A stretch of 64,000 nt of DNA from Musa acuminata AAA Group. Lineage: Eukaryota; Streptophyta; Magnoliopsida; Zingiberales; Musaceae. The stretch is from NCBI RefSeq assembly GCF_036884655.1, contig NC_088359.1, positions 16,490,001 through 16,554,000 on the forward strand, read 5' to 3'. The position numbers and the translations under genes were made by a program. Under the pieces are notes generated by a model. That model was not told the DNA's origin. It saw nothing but the letters and a program-made list of their open reading frames with translations, and ran no database searches. Every line of letters starts with the position of its first letter. Within the stretch, counting starts at the first letter, position 1. Below, piece by piece: positions 14,286 through 24,972 of the stretch.

Positions 14286-14820
14286 TGTTCAACATGTCCC
14301 ATCCCGAGAGCTCGGGGCGGTGCCGTCTGACATCGCTCCGCACGTCCCGAGATGACGGCCAGTCAGAATTGTCATCCCATCCCTCGAGGATCAGCGGCCA
14401 CATTGAACTCGTGTGCAACCGACCCTTGTACAATAGTATAAAAACCCCTGTTCGGCATCCGGCCAGGGGGAGGCAAAAAACAATTCCACCCACTGACTTG
14501 CTCGTCGGAGGAGCCAAAGTTAGGAATCACCCGAGGAAGGCCATTTTTGCAGGAAAGCGGCCGCCCACGACCCGCGAGCATCTCAACCTGGGAATCGCCA
14601 TCCAGTGTTCGAAGATGAGCTACCAACCACTCCAGAGATGAAGAGACGTGGCTCAGCATAAACGGTGCTCGGATCGGAAGACCGAGAAACGCTGATCAAC
14701 ACCCCGTCGCAAGGGCCTAATCGACCTCGGCATCCAGCTCAACCGACAGAAGACTCCCGACATCGATTCGTGGACCAGGCCGTGCTGACTCGTCGGTCGC
14801 GACACATTTGTTCACCAACA
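14286..14820 (+). mobile_element. 5' LTR of a Tat-type Gypsy element
   Basis: Begins TGTTC and ends CCAACA, giving TG...CA ends. It has a TATAAAAA box at 14437 followed by a GC-rich R/U5. Immediately after it comes TTTTGGAACTAGAAGGAGGG, which resembles the primer-binding segment of Tat-type elements, and then gag. The left end is inferred from the TGTT/AACA symmetry only. Confidence 0.6.
14437..14444 (+). promoter_or_regulatory. TATA box of the Tat LTR
   Basis: TATAAAAA, about 150 bp into the proposed LTR and followed by CCCC. Confidence 0.55.
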
Positions 14821-14837
14821 TTTTGGAACTAGAAGGA

Positions 14838-15099
14838 GGGCATGTCGCAGGAGCATCTCGCAGGAGCTCTCCTCGAGGGAGAACCATCGACCGGTCACCC
14901 CTTCGTCGAGCTCGGAGATTAGTCCCTCCCTGTCCCCGGAGATGGGGGGATCCCGGCCTCGACGCCAGATCGCTATTGGCGCCTATTCAACGACCTGGGG
15001 TTGTCGCCCCTCGGACTTACCATAGGATCCTTGGCCGTGTCGCTCGAGGCGTTCCTCAGCCTGATTAACCAAGTACAAGCGATGGCGGGGATAATGCAA
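14838..15099 (+). pseudogene. Tat-type Gypsy gag, N-terminal fragment
   Basis: ATG at 14838 (MSQEHLAGALLEGEPS...) reads a typical plant Gypsy Gag N terminus, including DRYWRLFNDLGLSPL and a LINQVQAM stretch. There is one in-frame TAG after VELGD. The sequence breaks off at about 15100, where AT-rich Copia-derived DNA begins. The rest of this gag appears to resume at 35201. Confidence 0.7.
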
Positions 15100-15102
15100 T
15101 AG

Positions 15103-16293
15103 TACAAATATTGCATGTATCATTGCAAATCATAAATGTTTCATATCATGATGGTATTAATTTATCAAATTGTATCCTACCATGCATGATCATAACTTCA
15201 CATTTGCATGCATCAAAATAATATCAAGAGTATTTCATGCATAATTTTATATCATTTCATCTCATCAAGAGAAATTAATTGGGTGATGAATACGAGTTAT
15301 ACAAAGACAGAAAATCATGTCATGAAAGATGAGATCATGTGAAAACCAAAAGATATTATTCATTTTGACACATCTCCTCTTAAATAAATAACATAAAGAA
15401 TTCTTAGGAGATCATAAAAAATCTTGATTGATATAAAAGATTTCATGTAATAAATCTCGAGAAATCAATATCATGATTTCGATAAAACCCATTAAATTCA
15501 AACCATCAAAATCAATTTCATGGTTTAAGAGATTCATAAAGATGATATAAATAGATTCATTAGTCTCTTTTTTGAAAAAATCGATAAAGTCAGAAAAAAT
15601 AAATTTTTTAAGGAGAAACCTTTTCACTTTTTAGTTGTTTTAATTCATGTGATTTATTTCATTTTTACCAAATATAAATGTGCATAAACATTTAGGATCG
15701 AAAAATGAATTTCATCCTAAAAACCATCAAGACCAATAAATCATAAAAATCATCATGTATAACTTTAAAATCTCATGCATAAAATCGTCAATCATGGTAT
15801 CAAAATATTTAATATTTTCATTACATCATTATGCATTACTTTAAATCAAACATGATTTCATTTAATCAAAATCGAGAAACAACAATGGAAATCAACATGA
15901 TACACATTATTACTTCTTAACCACATATAGCATGATTTCATAAGGCATTTTTAATCAAGTTCATTGTAGTCATGTATTTTTCTTTCTAGATGAATCTAAC
16001 TTTTCATGCTTAGTTTCAGTACAAAAAGCCATGCATCATTTTTAAAACTGGAAGGCAATATGAAAATCATTAAGATATACATTATTGCTTCTCAAGCGCA
16101 TACATAGAATTAATCATATTTGTTGTGCAAGCATTAGATTAATATTTTATTATATTTTCATATAATTTTCATGATCATTTTCAAAAATTACTTAGAAGGA
16201 TAAGCATGATTCCTAATTTTTTACATTTTCATTACATTATGTAATTAAAAAAAATTCTAAACTAAATGAAAAAAAAATGCATCATGGAAAGCA
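15103..16293 (-). mobile_element. AT-rich non-coding 3' part of truncated minus-strand Copia internal region 2
   Basis: Low-complexity A/T-rich DNA with many CATGATT/ATCATG words, closely resembling the corresponding region of the neighbouring element (about 20400-21778). It ends at the break with the Tat gag. No pol sequence. Confidence 0.65.
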
Positions 16294-17214
16294 TCAAGTA
16301 ATTTCAAAGTAAACTAAAGGCGTTTTGATTACCTCAATGTCAAAGGCTGTTAAGGCGTAGTTTGCTGCCTCGCTTTTATTGATTTTCTCCTCATCATCGG
16401 AGGAGCTCGATTCATCCCACTTTTTATTCTTCTTCTTGTGTTCAAAGCAAGTAGTTGTGTTCTTTTTACTTTTTAATTTTTGTTTCATTTGTAGTTTAAT
16501 TTCACAATCACTTGAGCTTATGCTCGAGTGGTCTTCAAATGTTCTATGTCCCAAATCCTTCCTGTTCTTTGGAAGATGGTTTTGTTTTTCATGTGCATTA
16601 CACGTTAATTCATAGGTCATCAAAGATCTTATTAGTTCTTCGAGAGGGAAATGGTTCAAATCTTTTGATTCTTGAATAGCCGTTATTTTTTAATCCCAAC
16701 TCTTATAAAGAGAATGCAAAATCTTGTTTATAAGTTCAAAATCCGAAAAATATTTTCCAAGAGCTTTTAAACCATTGACGACATCCGTAAAATGGGTGTA
16801 CATGTCAACAATGGTTTCGCTTGGCTTCATTCGAAAAAGCTCGAAATCATGCATTAAAAAATTAACTTTAGAATCCTTTACACTACTTGTGCCTTCGTAT
16901 GTGATTTCAAGAGTGTGCCATATGTCGAAAGCCGATTCGCAAGTAGAAACCCGATTAAACTCGATTTTGTCTAAGGCGTAAAATAGAGCGTTCATAGCTC
17001 TAGCATTTAAAGAAAATGTCTTCTTCTCCAAATAATTCCAATCTTTCATTGGAAGAGAAGACCTTTTAAAACCAGATTCGACAATGTGCCATAAATTCAA
17101 ATCCAACGAAAGCAAGAAAACTCTCATTCGAGTTTTCCAATAAGTGTAGTCTGTTCCATTGAAAAAGGGAGGACGAATGAGAGAGTGACCCTCTTGGTTG
17201 CCAAAAAGAGCCAT
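16294..17214 (-). pseudogene. Copia-type Gag (UBN2-like), interrupted by one stop
   Basis: ATG at 17214 opens MALFGNQEGHSLIRPPFF, followed by TDYTYWKTRMRVF, MNALFYALDK and the FELFRMKPSETI block, all typical of plant Copia Gag (SIRE/Maximus-like). A TAA after KSWD (about 16690) interrupts it. The frame then continues (FPLEELIRSLMTYEL) to 16294. Like its neighbour it lacks the CCHC zinc knuckle: a Lys-rich stretch and then KWDESSSSDDEEK follow directly. Confidence 0.85.
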
Positions 17215-17250
17215 TTCAATTTGGATGTTAAACCAAATATGAAAAACGAG

Positions 17251-17262
17251 GCTCTAATACCA
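17251..17262 (-). promoter_or_regulatory. Primer-binding site (one change) of internal region 2
   Basis: On the minus strand it reads TGGTATTAGAGC, one base off TGGTATCAGAGC, the complement of plant initiator-Met tRNA. It lies two bases inside the LTR end at 17265. Confidence 0.85.
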
Positions 17263-17747
17263 ATTGTTAGGATCGGGGTTGGCACTAAGAGGAGGGGTGA
17301 ATTAGTGCAGCAGATAAAAACTTCAACTTCGTTATATCTCTCGTACGTTAAAAATTGATTCCGACGTAAAAGTCGTTACGTAAAGATAATAACTTTGAAA
17401 GTGTATTTGTAAAGATAGCTTGAAGGCAGTAAGCACTTAAAGAGGTTTGCAGTAAAGAAATAACAAGAATAAAATGTAAACCGAGATTTAGAGTGGTTCG
17501 GTCAATCTTGACCTACATCCACTTTCGGCTTCCTCCTCTGACGAGGTCACCGGCGTTCACTAAAGGCCTTCCTTCAATAGATGAAGGCCAATCACCTTTT
17601 ACACCCCTCTTCTCCTTTTACCAAGTTTAAGAGACAACCCTTACTCCTCTCTAAACAGAATTCTAAGTTTAAGGCTAGAGGAGGGATCTCTAAAGTGATT
17701 TCTACAATGTTTCTTTGCTTTTAAACTCTCTATGCTTATGTGAAGGG

Positions 17748-17755
17748 TATTTATA
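17748..17755 (-). promoter_or_regulatory. TATA box of Copia LTR 2
   Basis: TATAAATA on the minus strand, about 60 bp downstream of the GC-rich palindrome array. Confidence 0.7.
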
Positions 17756-17811
17756 GGCTTCAAGTTGATTCAAACTTGGGGCCTAAAAATATCTCATCCC
17801 GGGTTCCTCGG

Positions 17812-18196
17812 GCACAAGCGGTACCACCGCCAAGTGTCAGTTTGACTGACACTGTCTTGGGCGGTACCACTGCCCAGGTCTGGCGGTACCATCGCCTGGG
17901 GCACAGTGCTGGGCGGTACCATCGTTTGGCACCCTGCCAAGGGCGGTACAACTGCCCAAACTGGCGGTACCACCCCCTGACATAGTCTTGAAGACTGTGC
18001 CACGACGGTGAGTGTTCTTGGGGCACTGTTTGGGCTTCTTATTGGGCCCAACACAGTTCTTACATGGGCCTAGCTGGCCCTTAATTGGGTTGGCCAAAAC
18101 CACCTCTTGGCTGGGGCGGTTGCACCGCCTAGTCTCGCTCGGAGACTTAGCCCAGGCGGTGCCACCTCTTGGCTTGGGCGGTTCAACCGCCTGGCA
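17812..18196 (-). repeat. GC-rich palindromic repeats in U3 of LTR 2
   Basis: Repeated variants of GGCGGTACCACCGCC and GGCGGTTGCACCGCC. Each is nearly self-complementary. Confidence 0.8.
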
Positions 18197-19049
18197 GAAA
18201 TCAGGGTCCGAATGGGTTGATCCATTCGACCCAATTTGGGTATTTCAGGGGCCCAATTGCCCCAAGATTAAGTTAATGGGATCATCTCCCATTTCCAACT
18301 TAATCAATGTGCTAACTACGATATTTCCTAAGACATTTACTGTAATCTTGCTCCGGTGCGTCAATCACTTCTTCCGACGAGCTTTCGGCGAACTTCTGTC
18401 GATCATCCGATGAACCCTCGGTGATGCTCCTGCGGACTTCCGGCAAACTCCTGGACTTGCGACGATCCACTTGGCGAGTTCCGACAAGCTTCTTTGGCAA
18501 GCTCATGGACTTCTCGGATTTGTTCCCGCAGAACCTTCGACGATTGTCCAAACTTCCGTCGAACTCTCGAACTCCCAACGTGATCATTGTCTTGACTCCT
18601 GCGCAACTCCTGCTGCATATCTTACTTTCATTGTAGTTAATCCTGCACACTTAAAACAAAACTTCAATTGTGACAATTAATCCTAAGCAATTAACCAAGT
18701 TGTCCGGCATGTCATTGGTCCCTCGACGCTTCGTCCGATTCTTCGGCGCATCGTCCTTTCCTGCAGCCTATTGCCCAATCGGCCAGTTGACTCCGCAACT
18801 CCGATATCCTTGGCACAATACCCGCTCTTCTTGGCCCGATGGCCGAGTCCACGGCCCGAAGCCTTCTATCGATACGTCGACCGATCCACCGGCCCGACGT
18901 CCAATCTTCTGACATGTTCCTCCGGCACAACATGATTTTCCTGCTTTAATTGTCTCATCCTGATCGAAGCATCCTGCGTCACTCAAAACACAGATTAAAT
19001 CATAAACATGTATCAAGTAGTTTCATCATCAAAATACGAGATTCAATAA

Positions 19050-19062
19050 TCTCCCCCTTTTT
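19050..19062 (-). promoter_or_regulatory. Polypurine tract of minus-strand Copia internal region 1
   Basis: AAAAAGGGGGAGA on the minus strand, directly before the LTR 2 start. Same sequence as in elements B, C and the element at 24907. Confidence 0.85.
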
Positions 19063-21778
19063 GATGATGACAACCACTTGATGACGGAGTTAAACTTAAC
19101 TCTCGGAGTTTAAACAAACTCCCCCTATCAATATGCCATATTGATAGAACCTTGAATTCAAACTGAATTCAAGTCATTGCAATATTCATCATGAATACTT
19201 GCAACACGTCATCATGAACTTATGCATAAACTTATGCATAATGCATAACATCATACTTCTCCCCCTTTATCATCAACAAAAAGGAGAAGTCCAACTATTC
19301 TTGTGTTTGGAATATTAGTTTAACTTATTGCATGAAAAACATAATATCAAGTTTTATCATCATGCAGTTTTGAAGCCAGAAAATTTAGCAAATGTTACAT
19401 CATGCTTAGAACATTCAAGCTATCAAGTTTTAGATATGCAAGTTTTACAGCATACAAGATAGCACTTTTAGAACATGCAAGCTAGCAATGTTACAACATT
19501 TTAGAACTTGCAAGCTAGCAATTTAGAGATGTTCAAGAAGGCAACTCTTGCTTCTTGAAATATGCAAGTTGTAAGCTAGTAAATTTTTGCTTCCTTTGCA
19601 ATGTTTGAGCTCGCAATTTTGCTTCCATTGCAAGGTGTAAGTTTAGCATGTTTAATTTTCTTGAGATAGCAACTATTTGCTTCTCTTTATACTACAAACT
19701 AGCAATTTTTACGATATGCAAGTTTTACTACATACAAGCTAGCAAAAATTTCGAAAGCAAATGCAAGATAGCTTTCTTGTGTAAGCTTATGATTCTTGCT
19801 TCCTATTGCAATGTACAAGTTGCAAGTTTTTCCTTCTTGAGATAGGCAAGATAGTACTTTTGCAATTTTTGTTTGGCAAGCTTGTGATGTTCAAGATAAC
19901 AAGCTCTTTCTTCTCTTTTGAGAAGCATCATTTTTGCTTTCTTTGCAAAGAGCAAGCTAGCAAAATGCCAAACTAGCAAGAGATAATATTTTACATGAGG
20001 CAAGCAAACAATTTGGCAAGTGTTACATTTGCATCTTCTCTTTAGAGGAGTGTAATTTTTACTTTCATCTTGAATTGTGTAAGCTAGCTAGTTTGCCTCT
20101 TTTCATGATGTCCACGTTAGAAATTCTTGCTCCCCCTTTGTCATTGTTACAAAGAAGGGAAGACCCTTTTTTCAATTTTCAGATTATGACAAAGGTAAGT
20201 ATCAATTTTATTTGTACATTATTATATATTCAAATTAAAACATACACAATTTCAAAAACCTTATTTTTCATGCACAATACCGAAAAATAAATCAATCATC
20301 ATTAATGGGTATATCATACATGATACTCAAACATTAAAATTTTTAAGCATTTATCAACATGTTGATCATGATACCAAACATTCATCATTTAAAGCATTCA
20401 TGATACATATCATATGCAATACATTATGTACATCATTGTCATAAGTATTGCATGCATCATTTCAAATTCATGAATATTTCATCATTGCATGCATCATGCC
20501 AAATCATAAAATATACAATCATCATTAATGCATGATTCCTAATCATCATTTATTTTGCAACATGATGGTACCAAATTTGTCAAATTACATTCTACCATAC
20601 ATGATCGAAACTTCTTATTTGTATACATCAATACAAATTAATGAATATTTCATGTATTCTTATCATCACATAAGGAATATCAAGAAGAATTATCAGGTGA
20701 TGAGATAAACATTTCATGAATACAAGGAATTGCATAAAAATCATATCATGAAAGATTATAACATGTGAATACCAAAAGACATGATTTCTTTTTGACAAAC
20801 TCACTCCATAATTAATCAAAAGAAAATCTTAGGAGAACGATTAATGAAAAAAATCTTGATTCATAATAAATCTTAATTTGTAAATATCACGGAACCAAGA
20901 TCATGATTTTGGATAAAACTCATTCAAATTCAAATCACCAAAAATCATTTTTATGGTTCACAAAATTCGTAACATAAGTAGATTCATGATTTCATTGATA
21001 ATATATTTTCCCTTTTTTAAGTATTTCATTTTAAGTGATTGATTTCATGTTAGCATGCTTTTTCATTTATTTTAAACATGCATCAATGTTTAGGATCGAA
21101 AAATGAATTTCATCATAAAACCATCAAGATCAATATATTCTAAAAAATGAACTATTAAGATCAAGAAAATCCGAAAATGAAATTTAACACTTTCATGCAT
21201 TCGGACAAGGTTTTGCTATAGATTTTCAAGTTCAATCATGAAGATAAAACATGCTCATGATCATAAAAAAATTTTGTATCCAAAACACATAATTTCCAAC
21301 ATGTTATTAAGGTATGTAATAGTGTAAAATCATCATGGCAATTAAGTGATTTGAACATTGAATCAAGAAAGTCCAAAAAATAATCTTAACAAGTTCATGC
21401 ATTCGAGCACATTTTTGCCATAGTTTTTCAAATACATTTATGAAAATAACACATGCTTATCATCATGTATAGCTTAAAATCTCATGCATAAAATTGTTAA
21501 TCAAAATATTTAATATTACATCATTATGCATTTCTTCAAATCAAACATGATTTTTTTAATCAAAATCGAGAAATAACAATGAAAATCAACGTAATACACA
21601 TTATTACTTCTTAACCATGATTTCATATTTTCAATCAAAATCATTTTATTTGTTTATCATAAAATATGCAATATTAACATTTTCAAAATTACTTAGCATG
21701 ATCATATATTTTTTTTTAAACATGTGATTTTTAAGAAAATTAATTCTAAACTAAAAAAGAAAATACATCATGAGAGCA
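19063..21778 (-). mobile_element. Non-coding internal region of minus-strand gag-only Copia
   Basis: Where an autonomous Copia would have protease, integrase, RT and RNase H there is only AT-rich DNA without frames. It includes a block of degenerate short repeats (19376-20110) and purine-rich GGGGGAGT-type words around 19110 and 19255. Confidence 0.75.
19376..20110. repeat. Degenerate GCAAGCTAGCAA-type repeats
   Basis: The words AAGCTAGCAA, GCAAGTTTTA and TTGCTTC recur every 20-50 bp for about 700 bp. A related array occurs in the opposite orientation at about 28290-29000 in the plus-strand element. Confidence 0.7.
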
Positions 21779-22738
21779 TCAAGTAATTTTAAAATAAATT
21801 AGGGGGATTTTGATTACCTCATCATTGAAAGCGGTTAAGGCGTAGTTTGCCACCACGCCTTTCTTGATTTTCTCCTCGTCTTCGGAGGAGCTCGATTCAT
21901 CCCACTTTGTGTTCTTCTTCTTTGGCCTCTTCCTTCGTTCAAGTTTATTGTTTATTTTATATTTTTGTTTAATAAACTTATTAAGATTTAGTGTTCGAAG
22001 TTCAAGTTCATCATTGTCCTCATCACTTGAGTCATCGCTCAAGTGGTATTCATTTGTCCGGAGTTCCAAATCCTTCCTGTTCTTTGGAAGGTGATTTTGT
22101 TCATCATGTCCATCATGTGCATTGTGCACCATTTCATATGTCATCAACGAACCAATTAGTTCTTCAAGTGGTAAGTTGTTTAGGTTTTTAGCTTCTTGTA
22201 TTGCAGTTACTTTTGAATCCCACTTCTTAGAAAGAGAACGCAAAATCTTGTTTACGAGTTCAAAATCCGAAAAATTTTTTCCAAGAGCTCTTAAACTATT
22301 GACGACATCCGTAAAACGGGTGTACATGTCGCCTATAGTCTCGCTTGGTTGCATTCGAAAAAGCTCAAAATCATGCAATAAAATGTTAACTTTCGAGTCT
22401 TTGACTTTACTAGTTCCCTCGTGCGTGATTTCAAGTGTTCGCCAAATGTCAAAAGCCGTTTCGTACGTAGAAATCCGATTGAACTCATTTTTGTCCAAAG
22501 CGCAAAATAAGGCATTCATAGCAATTGCGTATAAAGAAAAATACTTCTTCTCCAAATCCGACCATTCGTTCATCGGTTTAGAGGGAAGTTGAAAACCATT
22601 TTCAACAATATTCCATAAATCCAAATTCATAGAAATCAAGAAAACTCTCATTCGAGTTTTCCAATAAGAGTAATCCAATCCGTTAAACAACGGTGGACGA
22701 ACAACCGATAAGCCCTCTTGAAAGCCATGAAGAGCCAT
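21779..22738 (-). CDS. Intact Copia Gag lacking a zinc knuckle
   Basis: 319 residues from ATG 22738 to the stop at 21779. It has the UBN2-type Gag fold sequence: LDYSYWKTRMRVFL near residue 22, MNALFCALDKNEFNRIS, FELFRMQPSETIGDMYTRF, PLEELIGSLMTYEM. Gag would form the particle that packages element RNA. Full-length relatives in this window (at 43918 and 48779) have CYECKK..GHYK..C at about residue 278; here the sequence passes from RRKRPKKKNTKWDESSSS straight to the tail, so the CCHC box is absent. It is the only retained ORF of this element and shows no frame damage. No pol follows, so the element depends on help from relatives. Confidence 0.85.
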   Translation of the reverse strand: MALHGFQEGLSVVRPPLFNGLDYSYWKTRMRVFLISMNLDLWNIVENGFQLPSKPMNEWSDLEKKYFSLYAIAMNALFCALDKNEFNRISTYETAFDIWRTLEITHEGTSKVKDSKVNILLHDFELFRMQPSETIGDMYTRFTDVVNSLRALGKNFSDFELVNKILRSLSKKWDSKVTAIQEAKNLNNLPLEELIGSLMTYEMVHNAHDGHDEQNHLPKNRKDLELRTNEYHLSDDSSDEDNDELELRTLNLNKFIKQKYKINNKLERRKRPKKKNTKWDESSSSEDEEKIKKGVVANYALTAFNDEVIKIPLIYFKIT

Positions 22739-22774
22739 TTCTCTCGGGTATAAATCTGAAATGAGAAATACAGG

Positions 22775-22786
22775 GCTCTGATACCA
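22775..22786 (-). promoter_or_regulatory. Primer-binding site, minus-strand Copia internal region 1
   Basis: TGGTATCAGAGC on the minus strand, complementary to initiator-Met tRNA, two bases from the LTR end. Confidence 0.9.
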
Positions 22787-22869
22787 ATTGTTAGGATCGG
22801 AGTGTTAGGATCAAGAGCACTAAGAGGGGGGGGGGGTGAATTAGTGCAACGAAAATCTTTCACGATAAA

Positions 22870-23240
22870 AAAAAACGTTCGAACAATAAAAGCGATTTCA
22901 GTGTGAAAGCCGATTCTAAGATTACTTTAACTTAAGATCAAGCGAGATGACGTTAAAGTAAATCTATGAAGGCAGTTTGCAGTTATGATGAAAATCAGAA
23001 TATAAGCGCAAACTAAAATACAACGTTCATACGATAAAAGCGATTTCGGTATGAAAGCCGATTCGTAAACCACTTTAACTTGAGATGAAGCAAGATGCAG
23101 TTAAAGCAAAGATATAAAGGCAGTTTGCAGTTATGATGGAAATCAGAACGTAAGCGTAAACTGAAATATGATGTTCGTATGATAAAACTGATATGCGTCT
23201 AAACGCCGATTCGGAAAGCACTGAACTTTGAAACACGTTC
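22870..23240 (-). repeat. Tandem units of about 147 bp in R/U5 of LTR 1
   Basis: The block ATAAAAGCGATTTC...GAAAGCCGATTC recurs at about 22885, 23033 and (diverged) 23183, each followed by a similar downstream stretch. Confidence 0.7.
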
Positions 23241-23628
23241 GTAAAAGCACAGAAGGCAGTAAGCTATTGAGGAGGTTTGCAGTAAAGATAAGATGCTCAA
23301 AGTAAATGCAAACCGAGATTTAGAGTGGTTCGGTCAATCTTGACCTACTCCACTTTTGGCTTCCTCCACCGACGAGGTCATCGACGTCAACTAGAGGCCT
23401 TCCTTCAATAGGCGAAGGCCAACCACTCTTTTACAGTTTCACTCCTTTTGACGGGCTTAGGAGACAACCCTTACAGAATTTTCTCTCCTCTCTTTAAAGC
23501 TCAGAATTTGGAAGAAAAGAGGGAGAAGAACTTTTGGCCTTTACAACAATTTTGAGCTCTAAAAATCACAGAACAAGATCAAGATTTCGGTGTATGTTCA
23601 GTGCTCTTTCAGTGCTGAATGGGTGGGG

Positions 23629-23636
23629 TATTTATA
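23629..23636 (-). promoter_or_regulatory. TATA box of Copia LTR 1
   Basis: TATAAATA on the minus strand in the context GGCCTATAAATACCCC, shared with the other LTRs. Confidence 0.75.
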
Positions 23637-23696
23637 GGCCCCAACCCAGTTTGAATTTGGAGCTCAAAACTATCAATTCCCGGAATTCCGGGATCT

Positions 23697-24046
23697 GGCG
23701 GTTGCACCTCCTAACTAGAGCTCTTGCACCGCCTGGCAGAGCTCGAAGACTGAGCCTCTAGGCGGTGCCACCTCTGTCAGGGGTGGTTGCACCTCCAGCC
23801 AGAGCTCGAAGACCAAGCTCAGGCGGTGCCACCACCTGACTGAGGCGGTTGCACCTCCTGCCAAAGCTCGAAGACCGAGCTCAAGCGGTGCCACCTCTTG
23901 TCAGGGGAGGTTGCACCGCCCAGTCTCGCTCGGAGACTGAGCCCAGGCGGTGCCACCTCTTGGCTGGGGTGGTTGCACTGCCCAGTCTCGCTTGGAGACT
24001 TAGCCCAGGCGGTGCCACCTCCTGGCTTGGGCGGTTCAACCGCCTG
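23697..24046 (-). repeat. GC-rich palindromic array in U3 of LTR 1
   Basis: About ten variants of GGCGGTGCCACCNCC and GGCGGTTGCACCNCC separated by AGCTCGAAGACCGAGCTC-type spacers that are themselves partly palindromic. Confidence 0.85.
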
Positions 24047-24906
24047 GCAGAAATCAAGGTCCGAATGGGTTGATCCATTCGGCCCAATTTGGGTTTTTCA
24101 AGGGCCCAATTGCCCCAAGATTAAGTTAATGGGATCACCTCCCATTTCCAACTTAATCATTGTGCTAACTATGATATTTCCTAAGACATTTACTGCAATC
24201 TTGCTCCGGTGCGTCAATCGCTTCTTCCAGCGAGCTTCCGGCAAACTTCTGTCGATCATCCGATGAACCCTCGGTGATGCTCCTGCGGAATTCCGGCAAA
24301 CTCCTGGACTTGCGATGATCCACTTGGTGAGTTCCGACGAGCTTCTTTGGCAAGCTCATGGACTTCTCGGATTTGTTCCCGTAGAACCTCCGATGACTGC
24401 CCGAACTTCCGTCGAACTCTCGAATTCCCAACATGATCATTGTCTTGACTCCGGCGCAACTCCTGCTGCATATCTTACTTTCATTATAGTTAATCCTGCA
24501 AACTTAAAACAAAACTTCGATTGAGACAATTAATCCTAAGCAATTAACCAAGTTGTCTGGCATGTCATTGGTCCCTCGACGCTTCGTCCGATTCTTCGGC
24601 GCATCATCCTTTCCTGCAGCCTATTGCCCAATCGGCCAGTTGACTCCGCAACTCCGATATCCTTGGCACAATACCCGCTCTTCTTGGCTCAATGCCCGAG
24701 TCCACGGCCCGAAGCCTTTTGTCGATACGTCGACCGATCCACCGGCCCGACATCTAATCTTCTGACATGTTCCTCCGGCACAACATGATTTCCCTGCTTT
24801 AATTGTCTCATCCTGATCGAAGCATCCTGCGTCACTCAAAATGCAAATTAAATCATAAACATATATCAAGTAGTTTCATCATCAAAATACGAGATTCAAT
24901 AACTTT

Positions 24907-24922
24907 ATGCCCGATCCTAACA
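24907..24922 (+). mobile_element. Last bases of the truncated 5' LTR of a plus-strand Copia element
   Basis: CCCGATCCTAACA directly precedes the primer site. All other LTR sequence is missing; the minus-strand LTR 1 begins a few bases to the left, in head-to-head orientation. Confidence 0.8.
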
Positions 24923-24924
24923 AT

Positions 24925-24936
24925 TGGTATCAGAGC
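24925..24936 (+). promoter_or_regulatory. Primer-binding site
   Basis: TGGTATCAGAGC, complementary to initiator-Met tRNA, before the gag ATG at 24973. Confidence 0.9.
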
Positions 24937-24972
24937 CCGGTGTTTCTCATTTCGGATTTACACCTAAGAGAA

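Larger units (their letters stand above)
17265..19048 (-). mobile_element. Copia LTR 2 (minus strand)
   Basis: 1784 bp. Its 3' end is GATCCTAACA, next to the primer site, and its 5' end is TATTGAATCTCG (TG changed to TA), next to a polypurine tract. U3 contains the degenerate GAAGTTCGCCGGAAG repeats (about 18340-18620) and GC-rich palindromes (17812-18196). A TATAAATA box lies at 17748-17755. It is shared between internal region 1 (on its right) and internal region 2 (on its left). Confidence 0.85.
22789..24901 (-). mobile_element. Copia LTR 1 (minus strand)
   Basis: 2113 bp, from TATTGAATCTCG (24901) to GATCCTAACA (22789). It is closely related to LTR 2, including the TA instead of TG start. 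It is longer because of about three tandem units of roughly 147 bp in R/U5 (near 22875, 23021, 23171) and a longer GC-palindrome array (23697-24046). TATA box at 23629-23636. A run of ten G lies near the 3' end (about 22828). Confidence 0.85.

Noticed and set aside
23697..24046. Palindromic GC repeats as a bacterial terminator cluster or REP elements
   Set aside because: Located in U3 of plant LTRs upstream of TATA boxes; no prokaryotic context.
23849..24266. Pro/Gly/Thr-rich frames in LTR U3 regions, both strands
   Set aside because: Driven by GC palindromes and by CCGGAAG repeats, and repeated in every LTR in different frames.
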